NCBI GenBank assembly: GCA_030638785.1
Contig: DAOWDY010000039.1
Location: forward strand, 1 to 14,853
Source of the DNA: Candidatus Thorarchaeota archaeon
Lineage (GTDB): Archaea; Asgardarchaeota; Thorarchaeia; Thorarchaeales; Thorarchaeaceae
Length of the DNA: 14,853 nt
Direction of reading: 5' to 3'
The notes beneath the pieces are model-generated. The model did not search any database, was not told the origin of the DNA, and worked only from the letters and a program-made list of their open reading frames with translations. Shown here in pieces: positions 1-7,159 of this stretch. A program made the translations under genes and the position numbers. Numbering within the stretch: position 1 is the stretch's first letter; the number at the start of each line of letters is the position of its first letter.

Positions 1-2
1 AC

Positions 3-710
3 ATTGTACCCGAGCTCAAGTCAGCTCTTTTCTCAGAGATAACGGAAGTAGTTCCATTGGCAGGAGCCCTATACTACAGCACTGCTGAGGCATTTGAGAT
101 AGTTTTTGGCGAAACAATCAACCGATGTTTTATTGGTGCTAAGAGGCATCCATCTCCACTGGGCTGGGTAACTGAACTATCTTACATGAACTTCGAGGCA
201 TTGCCTGAGAATCCTCTGGTAATTGTTGGGGATACAATAGCAACAGGAGGTACAATTGAAGGCATTTTGGAGGCTATTATAGATCAAGAGCCTAATATTC
301 AAGCGATAATTATCTACTCGATTGCTGGTGGACTATCTGGGGCAGTTCGACTAAGGAAGTTTACTGAACGAGTAAATATCCCTGTGTATCTTTTCTTCTC
401 TAATGCAATCTTTGGCGTAGAATCTAATGGGACTGACATGCCTTGGTTACACAATGGCACCATCGTATCTCCAGATTTACGAAAAAAAGCCCTGTCTATC
501 TATGGACGGGATTTGGGAAAACGCTGGTGCTCTGTGTGGGACTGGGGAGATAGAGCTAAACATCCACTCAAACATCTTCGTGAATTGCTAGAGCGTTGTG
601 AAACAGAACTAGCAAAAGGACCTGACGTTTCAACATCTCGAATTTTGAATTCTATCAGGGATGAAACAGCCACATCTATTGAAAGATGGCAGAGGTCTCC
701 TAGTTTATGA
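3..710 (+). CDS. Phosphoribosyltransferase-like protein, partial (5' end outside window)
   Basis: The reading frame is open from the left edge, so the true start lies outside the window; the internal TTG at 57 is not a convincing start. Near bases 219-255 the protein carries VIVGDTIATGGT, which resembles the PRPP-binding loop of type I phosphoribosyltransferases, especially the ATGGS/T form of uracil phosphoribosyltransferases. A second hydrophobic strand and a glycine-rich turn (YSIAGGLSGA) follow, as expected for this fold. Members of the family transfer a ribose phosphate from PRPP to a base or the reverse. The C-terminal third (WCSVWDWGDRAKHPLKHL and a charged helix) is not a standard uracil phosphoribosyltransferase ending that I recognise, so the substrate is unknown. 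The gene ends 70 bases before tupA and may or may not be functionally linked to it. The fold call is fairly firm; the specific enzyme is not. Confidence 0.6.
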   Translation: MVPELKSALFSEITEVVPLAGALYYSTAEAFEIVFGETINRCFIGAKRHPSPLGWVTELSYMNFEALPENPLVIVGDTIATGGTIEGILEAIIDQEPNIQAIIIYSIAGGLSGAVRLRKFTERVNIPVYLFFSNAIFGVESNGTDMPWLHNGTIVSPDLRKKALSIYGRDLGKRWCSVWDWGDRAKHPLKHLRELLERCETELAKGPDVSTSRILNSIRDETATSIERWQRSPSL

Positions 711-738
711 CTCCTCTATCCAAAACAGTGAAATAGCT

Positions 739-778
739 GCTTTATCGCGATATGTAACACCGAACATAACGGTGTAAC
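739..778 (+). promoter_or_regulatory. tupA promoter with candidate operator shared with moaA
   Basis: A weak TATA-like stretch (CTTTATC, about 740-746) is followed by a candidate operator at 752-773 that matches 17 of 22 positions with 3535-3556 upstream of moaA, including an identical AACATAAC core. An inverted repeat, ACACCG (757-762) and CGGTGT (770-775) separated by seven bases, overlaps it, and TGTAAC occurs twice (753-758, 773-778). The GGTG at 771-774, six bases before the ATG, is the likely Shine-Dalgarno site and lies inside the right arm of the repeat. Regulation by metal or cofactor is inferred from the genes served; no regulator is encoded nearby. Confidence 0.45.
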
Positions 779-780
779 GA

Positions 781-1779
781 ATGCGAAAGGAAACGAAACT
801 AATTGCAATAATAGTGATTGTAGGAATCTCTGTGGCTTCGATTGGATATCTTTTGTACTTCAATCAAACTGTGGAGAGAGAAACTCTAGTTATCTCCACT
901 ACAACAAGTCTCTATGATACGGGGATGTTGGATTCAATCAAAGAAACCTACGAGTCGGTGAATGACCAAGTGATTTTGGCTTTCATATCAGCAGGAACAG
1001 GGATTGCGTTAGAAAACGCGCGACGGGGAGATGCCGACATGATCCTAGTTCATTCTCCATTGCAAGAACTTGCGTTTATGCAGGAAAGCTATGGAGTCAA
1101 TCGTAAGATTTTCGCATACAACTTCTTCACGATTGTAGGTCCTTCAACTGATCCTGCAGGCGTACTTGATTTGGTTCCTCTAGATGCTCTGAATGCAATT
1201 CTGAGTTATGGTAGGATAAACAACGAAACCATCTGGGTTAGCAGGGATGATGCATCTGGGACGAACACCAAGGAGAAAGGTCTCTGGACCACGGCTGGGT
1301 ATAACTATACCGAACTCAGTGATGAAGACTGGTTTATCTCATCAGGAACTGGAATGGGAACTACGCTGAACCTTGCAGATGAAAGAAGCCTCTACACCCT
1401 TTCTGACATTGGTACTTATCTCAAATACAAGTCTGAAGGATTGATACAACTTGACCAGATGGTAGAGGAAGGAGAAACTTTACTCAATGTGTATAGTGCT
1501 ATTATAGTGAATAAGACAACAGTTCCAACTGTAAAGTATACAGCCGCTGTGGAATTCTTACAATGGCTGGTAAGAGAATCAGCACAGCAGCTAATTGGAG
1601 AATTTGGTAAAGACGCTTATGGCGCTGCTTTATTCCATCCTGCAGTGAGTATAATCGAAACTGAATTACCTGTACTGATCTATCAATGGATACACAACTC
1701 TGCCTTCTTCGATTCAGGTGGAACACTCTATGAATGCCCGCCTGCATGGCAAGATGGCGATTACGATTTATTCACCTAA
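781..1779 (+). CDS. tupA: Tungstate/molybdate-binding protein of an ABC transporter (TupA-like)
   Basis: This is the extracellular solute-binding component that would capture tungstate (or molybdate) and hand it to the TupBC importer. Residues about 7-27 form one hydrophobic segment after a KETK positive start, a signal peptide or membrane anchor; no lipobox cysteine follows, so it is probably anchored by the helix or released. From residue 37 the sequence follows the TupA pattern: ISTTTSLYDTGMLD, then AGTGIALENARRGDADMILVH (written here only as a family landmark around 71-91), then FTIVGPSTDPAG at about 116-127. The TTTS and the GTG-A-RGDAD region are the usual oxyanion-contact parts of the family. 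The 332-residue length is somewhat longer than typical bacterial TupA because of the anchor and tail. ATG 781 has GGTG six bases upstream. It is first in a three-gene transporter cluster. Preference for tungstate over molybdate is family inference. Confidence 0.88.
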   Translation: MRKETKLIAIIVIVGISVASIGYLLYFNQTVERETLVISTTTSLYDTGMLDSIKETYESVNDQVILAFISAGTGIALENARRGDADMILVHSPLQELAFMQESYGVNRKIFAYNFFTIVGPSTDPAGVLDLVPLDALNAILSYGRINNETIWVSRDDASGTNTKEKGLWTTAGYNYTELSDEDWFISSGTGMGTTLNLADERSLYTLSDIGTYLKYKSEGLIQLDQMVEEGETLLNVYSAIIVNKTTVPTVKYTAAVEFLQWLVRESAQQLIGEFGKDAYGAALFHPAVSIIETELPVLIYQWIHNSAFFDSGGTLYECPPAWQDGDYDLFT

Positions 1780-1799
1780 CATAGTATGAGGAGATTATG

Positions 1800-2462
1800 A
1801 TGTCACTGGAGAGCGAGATTGTAGAGATAACTCTCAGAGCTCTATCCATTTCTGGATTGGCTGCTCTGGTAGCGGCAGGTATTGGATTACCAATTGGTGT
1901 CGTCCTAGGAATGTACAAGTTCAGAGGACGAGATGCAGTCACCGGTGTTTTCCGAGCACTCATGAGTATGCCAACGGTGGCATTGGGACTCCTCCTCTAT
2001 CTTGCATTTTCACGTGCTGGTCCTCTTGGTTTTCTTGAACTTCTCTATACCCCTCTTGCATTGATTATCGGACAAGCAATTCTAGTCATTCCGATTATGA
2101 TTAGCATAACCTCTGAGACAATAGTGAGTGTTGACCCCTCAATTCGTGAGCTATCTAGAACACTTGGAGCTGATGAGAGGGCTGCAGCGGCTTCTGTTTT
2201 ACGAGAATCATTGGGTGGTGTTGTGCTTGCGCTTTCTGCTAGCTTTAGTCGGGCGATATCAGAGCTTGGAGTGGCACTAATGTTAGGAGGTAATATCCAA
2301 GGACTGACACGGATACTAACTACTTCGATTGCCCTGGAAACCACAAGAGGGGAGATTGCACTCGGTCTTGGTCTTACTGTCATTCTTCTTGTACTGATGG
2401 TCGTCTTCAACCTGATGTTGAATCAGGCAGAGAAACGTGTAAGGTGGTGGCTATGGGAGTAA
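1800..2462 (+). CDS. tupB: Tungstate/molybdate ABC transporter permease (TupB-like)
   Basis: This is the membrane channel of the importer, 220 residues with about five hydrophobic helices (near residues 16-36, 50-70, 84-104, 140-160 and 187-207). The cytoplasmic EAA-type loop that docks on the ATPase is visible at about 117-150, centred on SRTLGADERAAAASVLRE with the conserved glycine at 123. The pattern SELGVALMLGGNIQG, just before the last helix, is typical of TupB and related WtpB/ModB permeases. Two ATG codons stand together at 1797 and 1800. I chose 1800 because the GAGGAG at 1788-1793 is then six bases away rather than three; the choice changes one residue. It begins 20 bases after tupA and overlaps tupC by ten bases, so the three genes are almost certainly one transcript. 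Confidence 0.88.
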   Translation: MSLESEIVEITLRALSISGLAALVAAGIGLPIGVVLGMYKFRGRDAVTGVFRALMSMPTVALGLLLYLAFSRAGPLGFLELLYTPLALIIGQAILVIPIMISITSETIVSVDPSIRELSRTLGADERAAAASVLRESLGGVVLALSASFSRAISELGVALMLGGNIQGLTRILTTSIALETTRGEIALGLGLTVILLVLMVVFNLMLNQAEKRVRWWLWE

Positions 2463-3526
2463 TAGAACTAAGAGATGTAACTGTAGATTTTGATTCTACA
2501 AAAGCGCTCGATCGCATAAATATCAGAGCAGAACCTGGTGAGATGCTGTCCCTCATAGGACCCAATGGTGCAGGAAAAACCACTGCTCTTCGAGTGATGG
2601 CTGGATTGCTTGAACCCACTAAAGGAGAGATTTTCTACAACAATGAGAGATTGTCTGGAGCTGATTTGATTAAGCTCCGTAAGAGGTCCACACTTGTTTT
2701 CCAGAAACCAGCAGTCTTCAGTACAAGTGTTTTCAAAAATGTCGCATATGGTCTTCGAGTCAGGGATGTTTCTGAATCTGAGATTGAGAAACGAGTGAAG
2801 GACGCTCTAAAGCAGGTAGAGCTCTATACACTGAAAGAACGATTTGCTCGCAACCTATCGGGTGGTGAACAAAGACGACTATGCCTAGCAATGGGAATAG
2901 TTACAGAACCAGAAATACTTTACCTTGATGAACCAACAGCATACCTAGATTCAGAAAGCACCCAAATTGTGGAGGCTGTCCTGAAAGAACTAAACAAGGA
3001 GAAACGTACCACCATTGTGATTTCCACTCATAACATAATGCAGGCAGAGAATCTAACTCGAAGAGCTATACTAATTCAGAATGGCACAGTTCAGAGAACG
3101 GGATTAACCAGTGAGATACTACGTGACCAATTAGAAACTCTCGTTTTCGATGACACAACACGCAACATCTTCTCTGGATCTGCTGAGTTTACAAATGGCT
3201 TACACTCTGGAATGCGACTCGCTAGTATCAAGCTCAACGATGATGTTTCTATTGATGCCATTACAGATAGAGATGGCAAAGTAACAGTTCGAATACCTCC
3301 TGAGGATATTGTGGTTTCACTTGGCAGTGTGTTGTCTAGCGCTAGGAATACACTGAAGGGCCGAGTTTCGGACATCTCTCTCGAGGATGCCATGGCACTG
3401 CTTACAGTTGATGTTGGAGTTAACTTAGTCGCTCAAATTACAAGGAGCTCCCTTGAGAACCTTCGTGTAGCGTTAGATGACGAAGTCGATGTAACTTTCA
3501 AGGCCTCTTCTGTTCGAGTATATTGA
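2453..3526 (+). CDS. tupC: Tungstate/molybdate ABC transporter ATPase with C-terminal TOBE-like domain
   Basis: This ATPase powers import through TupB. Residues 1-220 form a complete ABC domain: Walker A GPNGAGKTT at 36-44, Q-loop glutamine at 84, signature LSGGEQ at 135-140, Walker B ILYLDEP at 155-161 and switch histidine in STHN at 193. Residues about 230-357 add a second region whose last 60 residues (from ARNTLKGRVSDI to VDVTFKASSVRVY) read like a TOBE oxyanion-binding domain as in ModC and WtpC. Plain TupC proteins usually lack it. Start choice: GTG 2444 has no Shine-Dalgarno site, whereas ATG 2453 has GGTG six bases upstream, giving a ten-base overlap with tupB. The TOBE domain could bind molybdate or tungstate and gate transport, as known for some ModC proteins; that role here is inferred. 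Confidence 0.88.
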   Translation: MGVIELRDVTVDFDSTKALDRINIRAEPGEMLSLIGPNGAGKTTALRVMAGLLEPTKGEIFYNNERLSGADLIKLRKRSTLVFQKPAVFSTSVFKNVAYGLRVRDVSESEIEKRVKDALKQVELYTLKERFARNLSGGEQRRLCLAMGIVTEPEILYLDEPTAYLDSESTQIVEAVLKELNKEKRTTIVISTHNIMQAENLTRRAILIQNGTVQRTGLTSEILRDQLETLVFDDTTRNIFSGSAEFTNGLHSGMRLASIKLNDDVSIDAITDRDGKVTVRIPPEDIVVSLGSVLSSARNTLKGRVSDISLEDAMALLTVDVGVNLVAQITRSSLENLRVALDDEVDVTFKASSVRVY

Positions 3527-3556
3527 AAGCCGAAATGCATGACCAAACATAACAGT
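3517..3556 (+). promoter_or_regulatory. moaA promoter with candidate operator shared with tupA
   Basis: A TATA-like AGTATATTG (3517-3525) overlaps the end of tupC and would place the transcription start near 3548. The 22 bases at 3535-3556 match the element at 752-773 in front of tupA at 17 positions, with an identical AACATAAC at 3546-3553. As in the tupA copy, the element sits roughly where the transcript should start, the position expected for a repressor site in archaea. The moaA copy lacks the ACACCG/CGGTGT inverted repeat, so the conserved core rather than that dyad is the better candidate for protein recognition. Confidence 0.42.
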
Positions 3557-3605
3557 TATCTTGATGAAGAAAAAAAGTTGATGAATCATGACCGCTGGAG
3601 AAAAG

Positions 3606-4562
3606 ATGGAACTGGTTGAAGAGGAAAAGAACGCACCTCTTATCGACTCATACTCCCGTCAGATCGACTACCTAAGAATTTCTCTGACCCAAGAATGTAA
3701 CCATGCCTGTTTCTTCTGTCATCACGAAGGGGAATCAGGGATAGGTAGTGAAATGACTGTTGAAGAAATCGAGCACTTAGTCCGTGTTGCAAAACAGCGG
3801 GGCGTCAAGAGAATCAAGTTGACCGGTGGAGAGGCCCTTCTACGAGATGACATCGTGGAGATTGTCCATCGTTTAGCCCCTCTGACTGATGACCTATCAC
3901 TTACAACCAACGGTTCAAAACTGGAAGAGCTTGCTTCCTCCCTACAGGAGGCAGGATTGGACCGCGTCAATGTAAGCCTTCATACACTCAAACCAGATCT
4001 TCACGAAACCATTACAGGCAGAAATAATCTAGATTCTGTAAAGAGAGGCATTGAAACAGCTATCCAATCCGGTCTTAATCCAGTGAAGATCAATATGGCC
4101 GTGCTCCGAGGCTTGAATGTTGACGAAATTTTCGATTTGATGAGATACGCAGGTCGAGTTGGAGCGATTCTGCAGCTTATTGAGCTTCAGATTATTTCTG
4201 ATGATGATGAGTGGGCACAATACTGGGTTGATCTAACTAGTATTGAAGCGGACCTTAGCAACAAAGCTATCCATACAACACAGCGGTCACTCCATGGTCG
4301 AAAGCAGTACACAGTACCTGTTGAGGATACAAGTGTAAAGGTTGAGGTAGTAAGGCCTAATCATAATCAGTCGTTCTGCCAGCGTTGTACAAGACTTCGT
4401 GTAACATCTGATGGGAAATTAAAACCGTGTCTTCTTAGACAGGATAATCTCGTGGAAGTACATGGTCTACTAGGAAATGAGTCGCCGGATGAATTAGTTA
4501 ACGAAGCACTAGAAAGAGCTGTTCGTTTACGCGAACCATTTTGGAAAGGTGAGGATGAATGA
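3606..4562 (+). CDS. moaA: GTP 3',8-cyclase, radical SAM enzyme of pyranopterin cofactor synthesis (MoaA)
   Basis: MoaA converts GTP into 3',8-cyclo-GTP, the first step of tungsto-/molybdopterin synthesis, using two [4Fe-4S] clusters. The radical SAM motif CNHACFFC (C-x3-C-x2-C) is at residues 31-38, directly after the family's DYLRISLTQ strand. The glycine-rich SAM contact LTGGEALLR follows. The second, GTP-binding cluster is provided by FCQRCTRLR and KPC near residues 258-275, spaced C-x2-C-x13-C as usual. The 318-residue length is normal. I prefer ATG 3606 because GGAG stands five bases upstream; ATG 3588 would add six residues but has no ribosome binding site. The end (REPFWKGEDE) lacks the Gly-Gly tail known to be needed in human and bacterial MoaA. 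It overlaps moaE by four bases. Confidence 0.95.
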   Translation: MELVEEEKNAPLIDSYSRQIDYLRISLTQECNHACFFCHHEGESGIGSEMTVEEIEHLVRVAKQRGVKRIKLTGGEALLRDDIVEIVHRLAPLTDDLSLTTNGSKLEELASSLQEAGLDRVNVSLHTLKPDLHETITGRNNLDSVKRGIETAIQSGLNPVKINMAVLRGLNVDEIFDLMRYAGRVGAILQLIELQIISDDDEWAQYWVDLTSIEADLSNKAIHTTQRSLHGRKQYTVPVEDTSVKVEVVRPNHNQSFCQRCTRLRVTSDGKLKPCLLRQDNLVEVHGLLGNESPDELVNEALERAVRLREPFWKGEDE

Positions 4563-4975
4563 TCAAGATTTCTGATGATGATTTCTCAATAGATGAAGTC
4601 ATGCTGAATACACGGCGTCCATCGATGGGGGCTGTTGTGATGTTTCTAGGGACTGTCAGAGACATGACAAAAGGTAATCAAGTAGAGAAATTAGAATTCG
4701 AAGCCGATTACGATTTGGCAGTGAAGGAGCTTGAGCAGATTCGACAAGAGGCAATAGATCAATTTGAGGTGACTGATGTGTCCATAATTCATAGGACCGG
4801 AGAATTACAACCCGGTGAGAATATTGTGATTATTGCTGTAGGAGCTGCACATAGAAACCAAGCATTCAAGGGCTGTCGTTATGCGATTGATGAACTGAAA
4901 AAACGAGCAATGATCTGGAAGAAAGAAATCCTCAAAGACAGGAGCTACTGGGTGGGTGATCAGAGCAATGAGTGA
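4559..4975 (+). CDS. moaE: Molybdopterin synthase large subunit (MoaE)
   Basis: MoaE transfers sulfur from the thiocarboxylated C-terminus of MoaD onto cyclic pyranopterin monophosphate to make the dithiolene of molybdopterin. The 138-residue protein shows the family landmarks: GAVVMFLGTVRD near residues 24-35, IIHRTGELQPGE at about 76-87, VGAAHR at 94-99 with CRYAIDELKKRAMIW, and the catalytic-lysine segment IWKKE at 119-123 followed by W131. Its start codon shares ATGA with the moaA stop codon, and GGTG is seven bases upstream, so translation is likely coupled. MoaE acts only with MoaD, and no MoaD-sized gene exists in this window, so the partner must be encoded elsewhere. It has no fusion or truncation. 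Confidence 0.95.
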   Translation: MIKISDDDFSIDEVMLNTRRPSMGAVVMFLGTVRDMTKGNQVEKLEFEADYDLAVKELEQIRQEAIDQFEVTDVSIIHRTGELQPGENIVIIAVGAAHRNQAFKGCRYAIDELKKRAMIWKKEILKDRSYWVGDQSNE

Positions 4976-5420
4976 AGATCCAATTAAGATGGTCGATGTG
5001 GCATCAAAACCGGTATCGCGTCGCAAAGCAGAAGCAGTTGGTGAAGTTATTCTAGACCCGTCAACAATAGATAAGATTCATGCTGGTAAAACAAAGAAAG
5101 GTGATGTCCTAGTAGTTGCAGAAATTGCAGGAATTCAAGCTGCAAAGAAGACAGCAGATATTATCCCTCTTTGTCATCAGATCCCTCTATCATCCGTGCA
5201 GATTGCTTATGATTTTCTTGAAGATCGAATACGTGCTACATGTGAAGTTACAGCCAATTATACCACTGGTGTGGAGATGGAAGCACTTGTAGGAGTGACT
5301 ACTGCACTCTTGTCAATTTGGGATATGGTGAAGTATCTTGAGAAAGATTCTGAAGGCCAATATCCAGTAGCACGCCTAGAGGGAATCCGAGTCACAAAGA
5401 AAGTGAAGGAGCCACTGTGA
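4968..5420 (+). CDS. moaC: Cyclic pyranopterin monophosphate synthase (MoaC)
   Basis: MoaC takes the MoaA product 3',8-cyclo-GTP to cyclic pyranopterin monophosphate. At 150 residues it is of usual size. It carries the family signatures KKTADIIPLCHQIPL (residues 60-74, with the active-site lysine and histidine), GVEMEAL (101-107) and SIWDMVK (116-122, with the catalytic aspartate 119 and lysine 122). A GTG at 4956 is possible as a start, but ATG 4968 follows GGTGAT (4955-4960), a six-base match to the archaeal 16S rRNA tail, at a spacing of seven bases, so I use it. The gene overlaps the end of moaE by eight bases and is followed immediately by moaB. The separation of moaA from moaC by moaE is a mild difference from common bacterial orders. 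Confidence 0.95.
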   Translation: MSEDPIKMVDVASKPVSRRKAEAVGEVILDPSTIDKIHAGKTKKGDVLVVAEIAGIQAAKKTADIIPLCHQIPLSSVQIAYDFLEDRIRATCEVTANYTTGVEMEALVGVTTALLSIWDMVKYLEKDSEGQYPVARLEGIRVTKKVKEPL

Positions 5421-5920
5421 TGCCAGATGAACATAGAAGAGATCAGAAAATAACGGTAGGGTTCGCTGTTTTAACTACAAGCGATAGCCGAACTGAGGAA
5501 AATGACGAAACTGGTAGGACAGCCAAGACCCTAATCTCCTCAGAAGGTCATGAGATAATAGAATACAATATTGTAAAGAATAAGGCTGAGGACATCGTAG
5601 AACGTATTGAAGCATATCTCCAGAATCCTAACATTCGGGTAATCATCACTAGTGGAGGTACTGGTGTTGGAACTCGAGACCTTACTGTGAGAACAATCGT
5701 TCCCAAATTTGAGAAGCATCTTGTGGGATTTGGAGAATTATTTCGGAGAATCAGTTACGATGAGATAGGAATAGCTGGAATCAATAGTCAAGCATCTGCA
5801 GGTCTAATTGGAAAAACTGTAGTGTATTGTTTACCGGGCTCGAAGAATGCTATGAAGACAGCACTCACGAAAATCATACTTTCTGGAATTGGACATCTAA
5901 TTTGGGAGATAGATCGATGA
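5420..5920 (+). CDS. moaB: Molybdopterin adenylyltransferase-type protein (MoaB/MogA family)
   Basis: Proteins of this family adenylate molybdopterin before metal insertion. In archaea the MoaB form does this work; archaeal MoaB is reported to be active in hyperthermophiles such as Pyrococcus, whereas E. coli uses MogA. The 166 residues include TSGGTGVGTRD at 77-87, the pterin-binding loop, followed by VRTIVPKFEKHLVGFGELFR with the GE-x-FR element (105-109) and LPGS at 138-141. The substitution TGVGTRD for the common TGLTxRD or TGxxxxD keeps the acidic residue. ATG 5420 shares one base with the moaC stop codon and has GGAG eight bases upstream; GTG 5417 is an alternative that adds one residue. 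It overlaps moeA by four bases. The place in the pathway is firm; MoaB versus MogA naming is a matter of subfamily. Confidence 0.92.
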   Translation: MPDEHRRDQKITVGFAVLTTSDSRTEENDETGRTAKTLISSEGHEIIEYNIVKNKAEDIVERIEAYLQNPNIRVIITSGGTGVGTRDLTVRTIVPKFEKHLVGFGELFRRISYDEIGIAGINSQASAGLIGKTVVYCLPGSKNAMKTALTKIILSGIGHLIWEIDR

Positions 5921-7131
5921 AGAAAATGAATCCTTTCAAGCTTCTTGTTTCTCAAGAGGAAGCAGAACACCTGCTACTTGAGCATTGTAATCCTGTTGAT
6001 GAAACGAAACAGATTGACATCAGCCAAGCAACAGGCCGTGTTTTAGCAGTTGATCTCAAGGCGGACCAAAACGTTCCTCCCTTTGACAGGTCTGCTATGG
6101 ATGGTTATGCGGTAATTGCTGAAAACACGTTTGAAGCCCAAGACACCGAGATACTTCTAACACTTAGTGGTGTGATTCACGCAGGAGAAGTAGCTGAAAC
6201 TGCCGTGACACAAGGGAAGTGCCTGCAAATTGCTACCGGATCGCCTATACCTGAAGGTGCGGATGCAGTTGTAATGGTAGAGTATACTGAGGAACGTGGC
6301 GATCAAATACTGTTTACAAGACCAGTCTATCCCGGAGCAAATATTTCCAAAGCTGGTGAAGATATTGAGATAGACGAAGTTGTTCTTGCAAAAGAGAGTC
6401 TATTGACTCCCGCAAGAATCGGAACGGTAGCAGCTCTAGGAAAGACAATGGTCGAAGTTTACCGTAAGCCTCGAATCGCAGTCATTCCAACTGGTAGAGA
6501 AGTAGTGCCACCAGGTGAACCTCTCAAACCCGGACAAATCTACGACGTAAATTCATTCACACTCGAATCCATTCTGAATTCGAATGGAGTAGAAGTTACA
6601 CGACTGTCTGTCGTGACAGATGAGAAAGATGCGTTGAAACAAGCTATAGAATCAAGTCTGAGCTTTGATATGATAGTTCTCTCAGGTGGAAGCTCAGTGG
6701 GTGAGAAGGACCTCCTGGCAGGAATCCTTGAAGAAATGGGAGAAGTGCTCTTTCATGGAGTTCAAATAAAACCAGGCAAGCCCACCCTCTTTGGAGTTGT
6801 TAAGGACACACCAGTTGTGGGGATGCCTGGATATCCAACTTCTTGCTTAAGCAACGCGTATGTCTTTCTCATTCCAGCTGTTCGTAAGATGGCTCGACTT
6901 CCAGTCCTGACAGAACGTACTGTTCCAGCAAAGTTAGGAAAGAGAATTGTATCATCATCCGGAAGAAAGCAATTCCTCACTGTCCGCATCGAAAATGGAG
7001 CGGCGCATCCAGTGTACAAACATTCTGGTGCCATCACCAGTATGGCTAAGGCAGATGGATACATTATCCTCCCACTAAATCTTGACGTAATTGAAGAAGG
7101 TGAAATTGTTCAGGTAACTTTGTTCGAGTAG
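5917..7131 (+). CDS. moeA: Molybdopterin molybdenum/tungsten-transferase (MoeA)
   Basis: MoeA inserts the metal oxyanion into adenylated molybdopterin. The 404 residues fit the family length. Landmarks in order are PPFDRSAMDGYAV at 54-66, GSPIPEGADAVVMVE at 108-122, the PTGREVVPPGEPL turn starting near 191, SGGSSVGEKD at 256-265, IKPGKP at 284-289 and MPGYPTS at 303-309. The last is the archaeal-style variant of the bacterial PGNPVS motif. The C-terminal small domain (about 335-404) ends with SGAITSMAKADGYIILP. The start at ATG 5917 shares ATGA with the moaB stop codon and has GGGAG eight bases upstream. The frame stays open further upstream inside moaB, but an earlier start would impose a long overlap and is unlikely. 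Only one moeA copy is in the window, so the sequence does not tell whether tungsten or molybdenum is inserted. Confidence 0.95.
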   Translation: MKKMNPFKLLVSQEEAEHLLLEHCNPVDETKQIDISQATGRVLAVDLKADQNVPPFDRSAMDGYAVIAENTFEAQDTEILLTLSGVIHAGEVAETAVTQGKCLQIATGSPIPEGADAVVMVEYTEERGDQILFTRPVYPGANISKAGEDIEIDEVVLAKESLLTPARIGTVAALGKTMVEVYRKPRIAVIPTGREVVPPGEPLKPGQIYDVNSFTLESILNSNGVEVTRLSVVTDEKDALKQAIESSLSFDMIVLSGGSSVGEKDLLAGILEEMGEVLFHGVQIKPGKPTLFGVVKDTPVVGMPGYPTSCLSNAYVFLIPAVRKMARLPVLTERTVPAKLGKRIVSSSGRKQFLTVRIENGAAHPVYKHSGAITSMAKADGYIILPLNLDVIEEGEIVQVTLFE

Positions 7132-7159
7132 AGATTGAATTCAGAAGGAGAGTCAATGA

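Noticed and set aside
1502..1747. Open frame on the minus strand inside tupA
   Set aside because: It is antisense to a well-supported gene and has no recognisable protein features or ribosome binding site.
3032..3038. A third AACATAA copy of the tupA/moaA element
   Set aside because: It lies inside the tupC coding sequence, covers only seven bases and has none of the flanking matches.
3527..3605. A molybdenum-cofactor riboswitch ahead of moaA
   Set aside because: The gap is under 80 bases and shows no set of paired stems; such riboswitches are considerably longer and are bacterial.
5827..5916. Upstream extension of moeA starting at TTG 5827
   Set aside because: It would overlap moaB by more than 90 bases and add residues with no family match; ATG 5917 with its four-base overlap and GGGAG site fits the family start.
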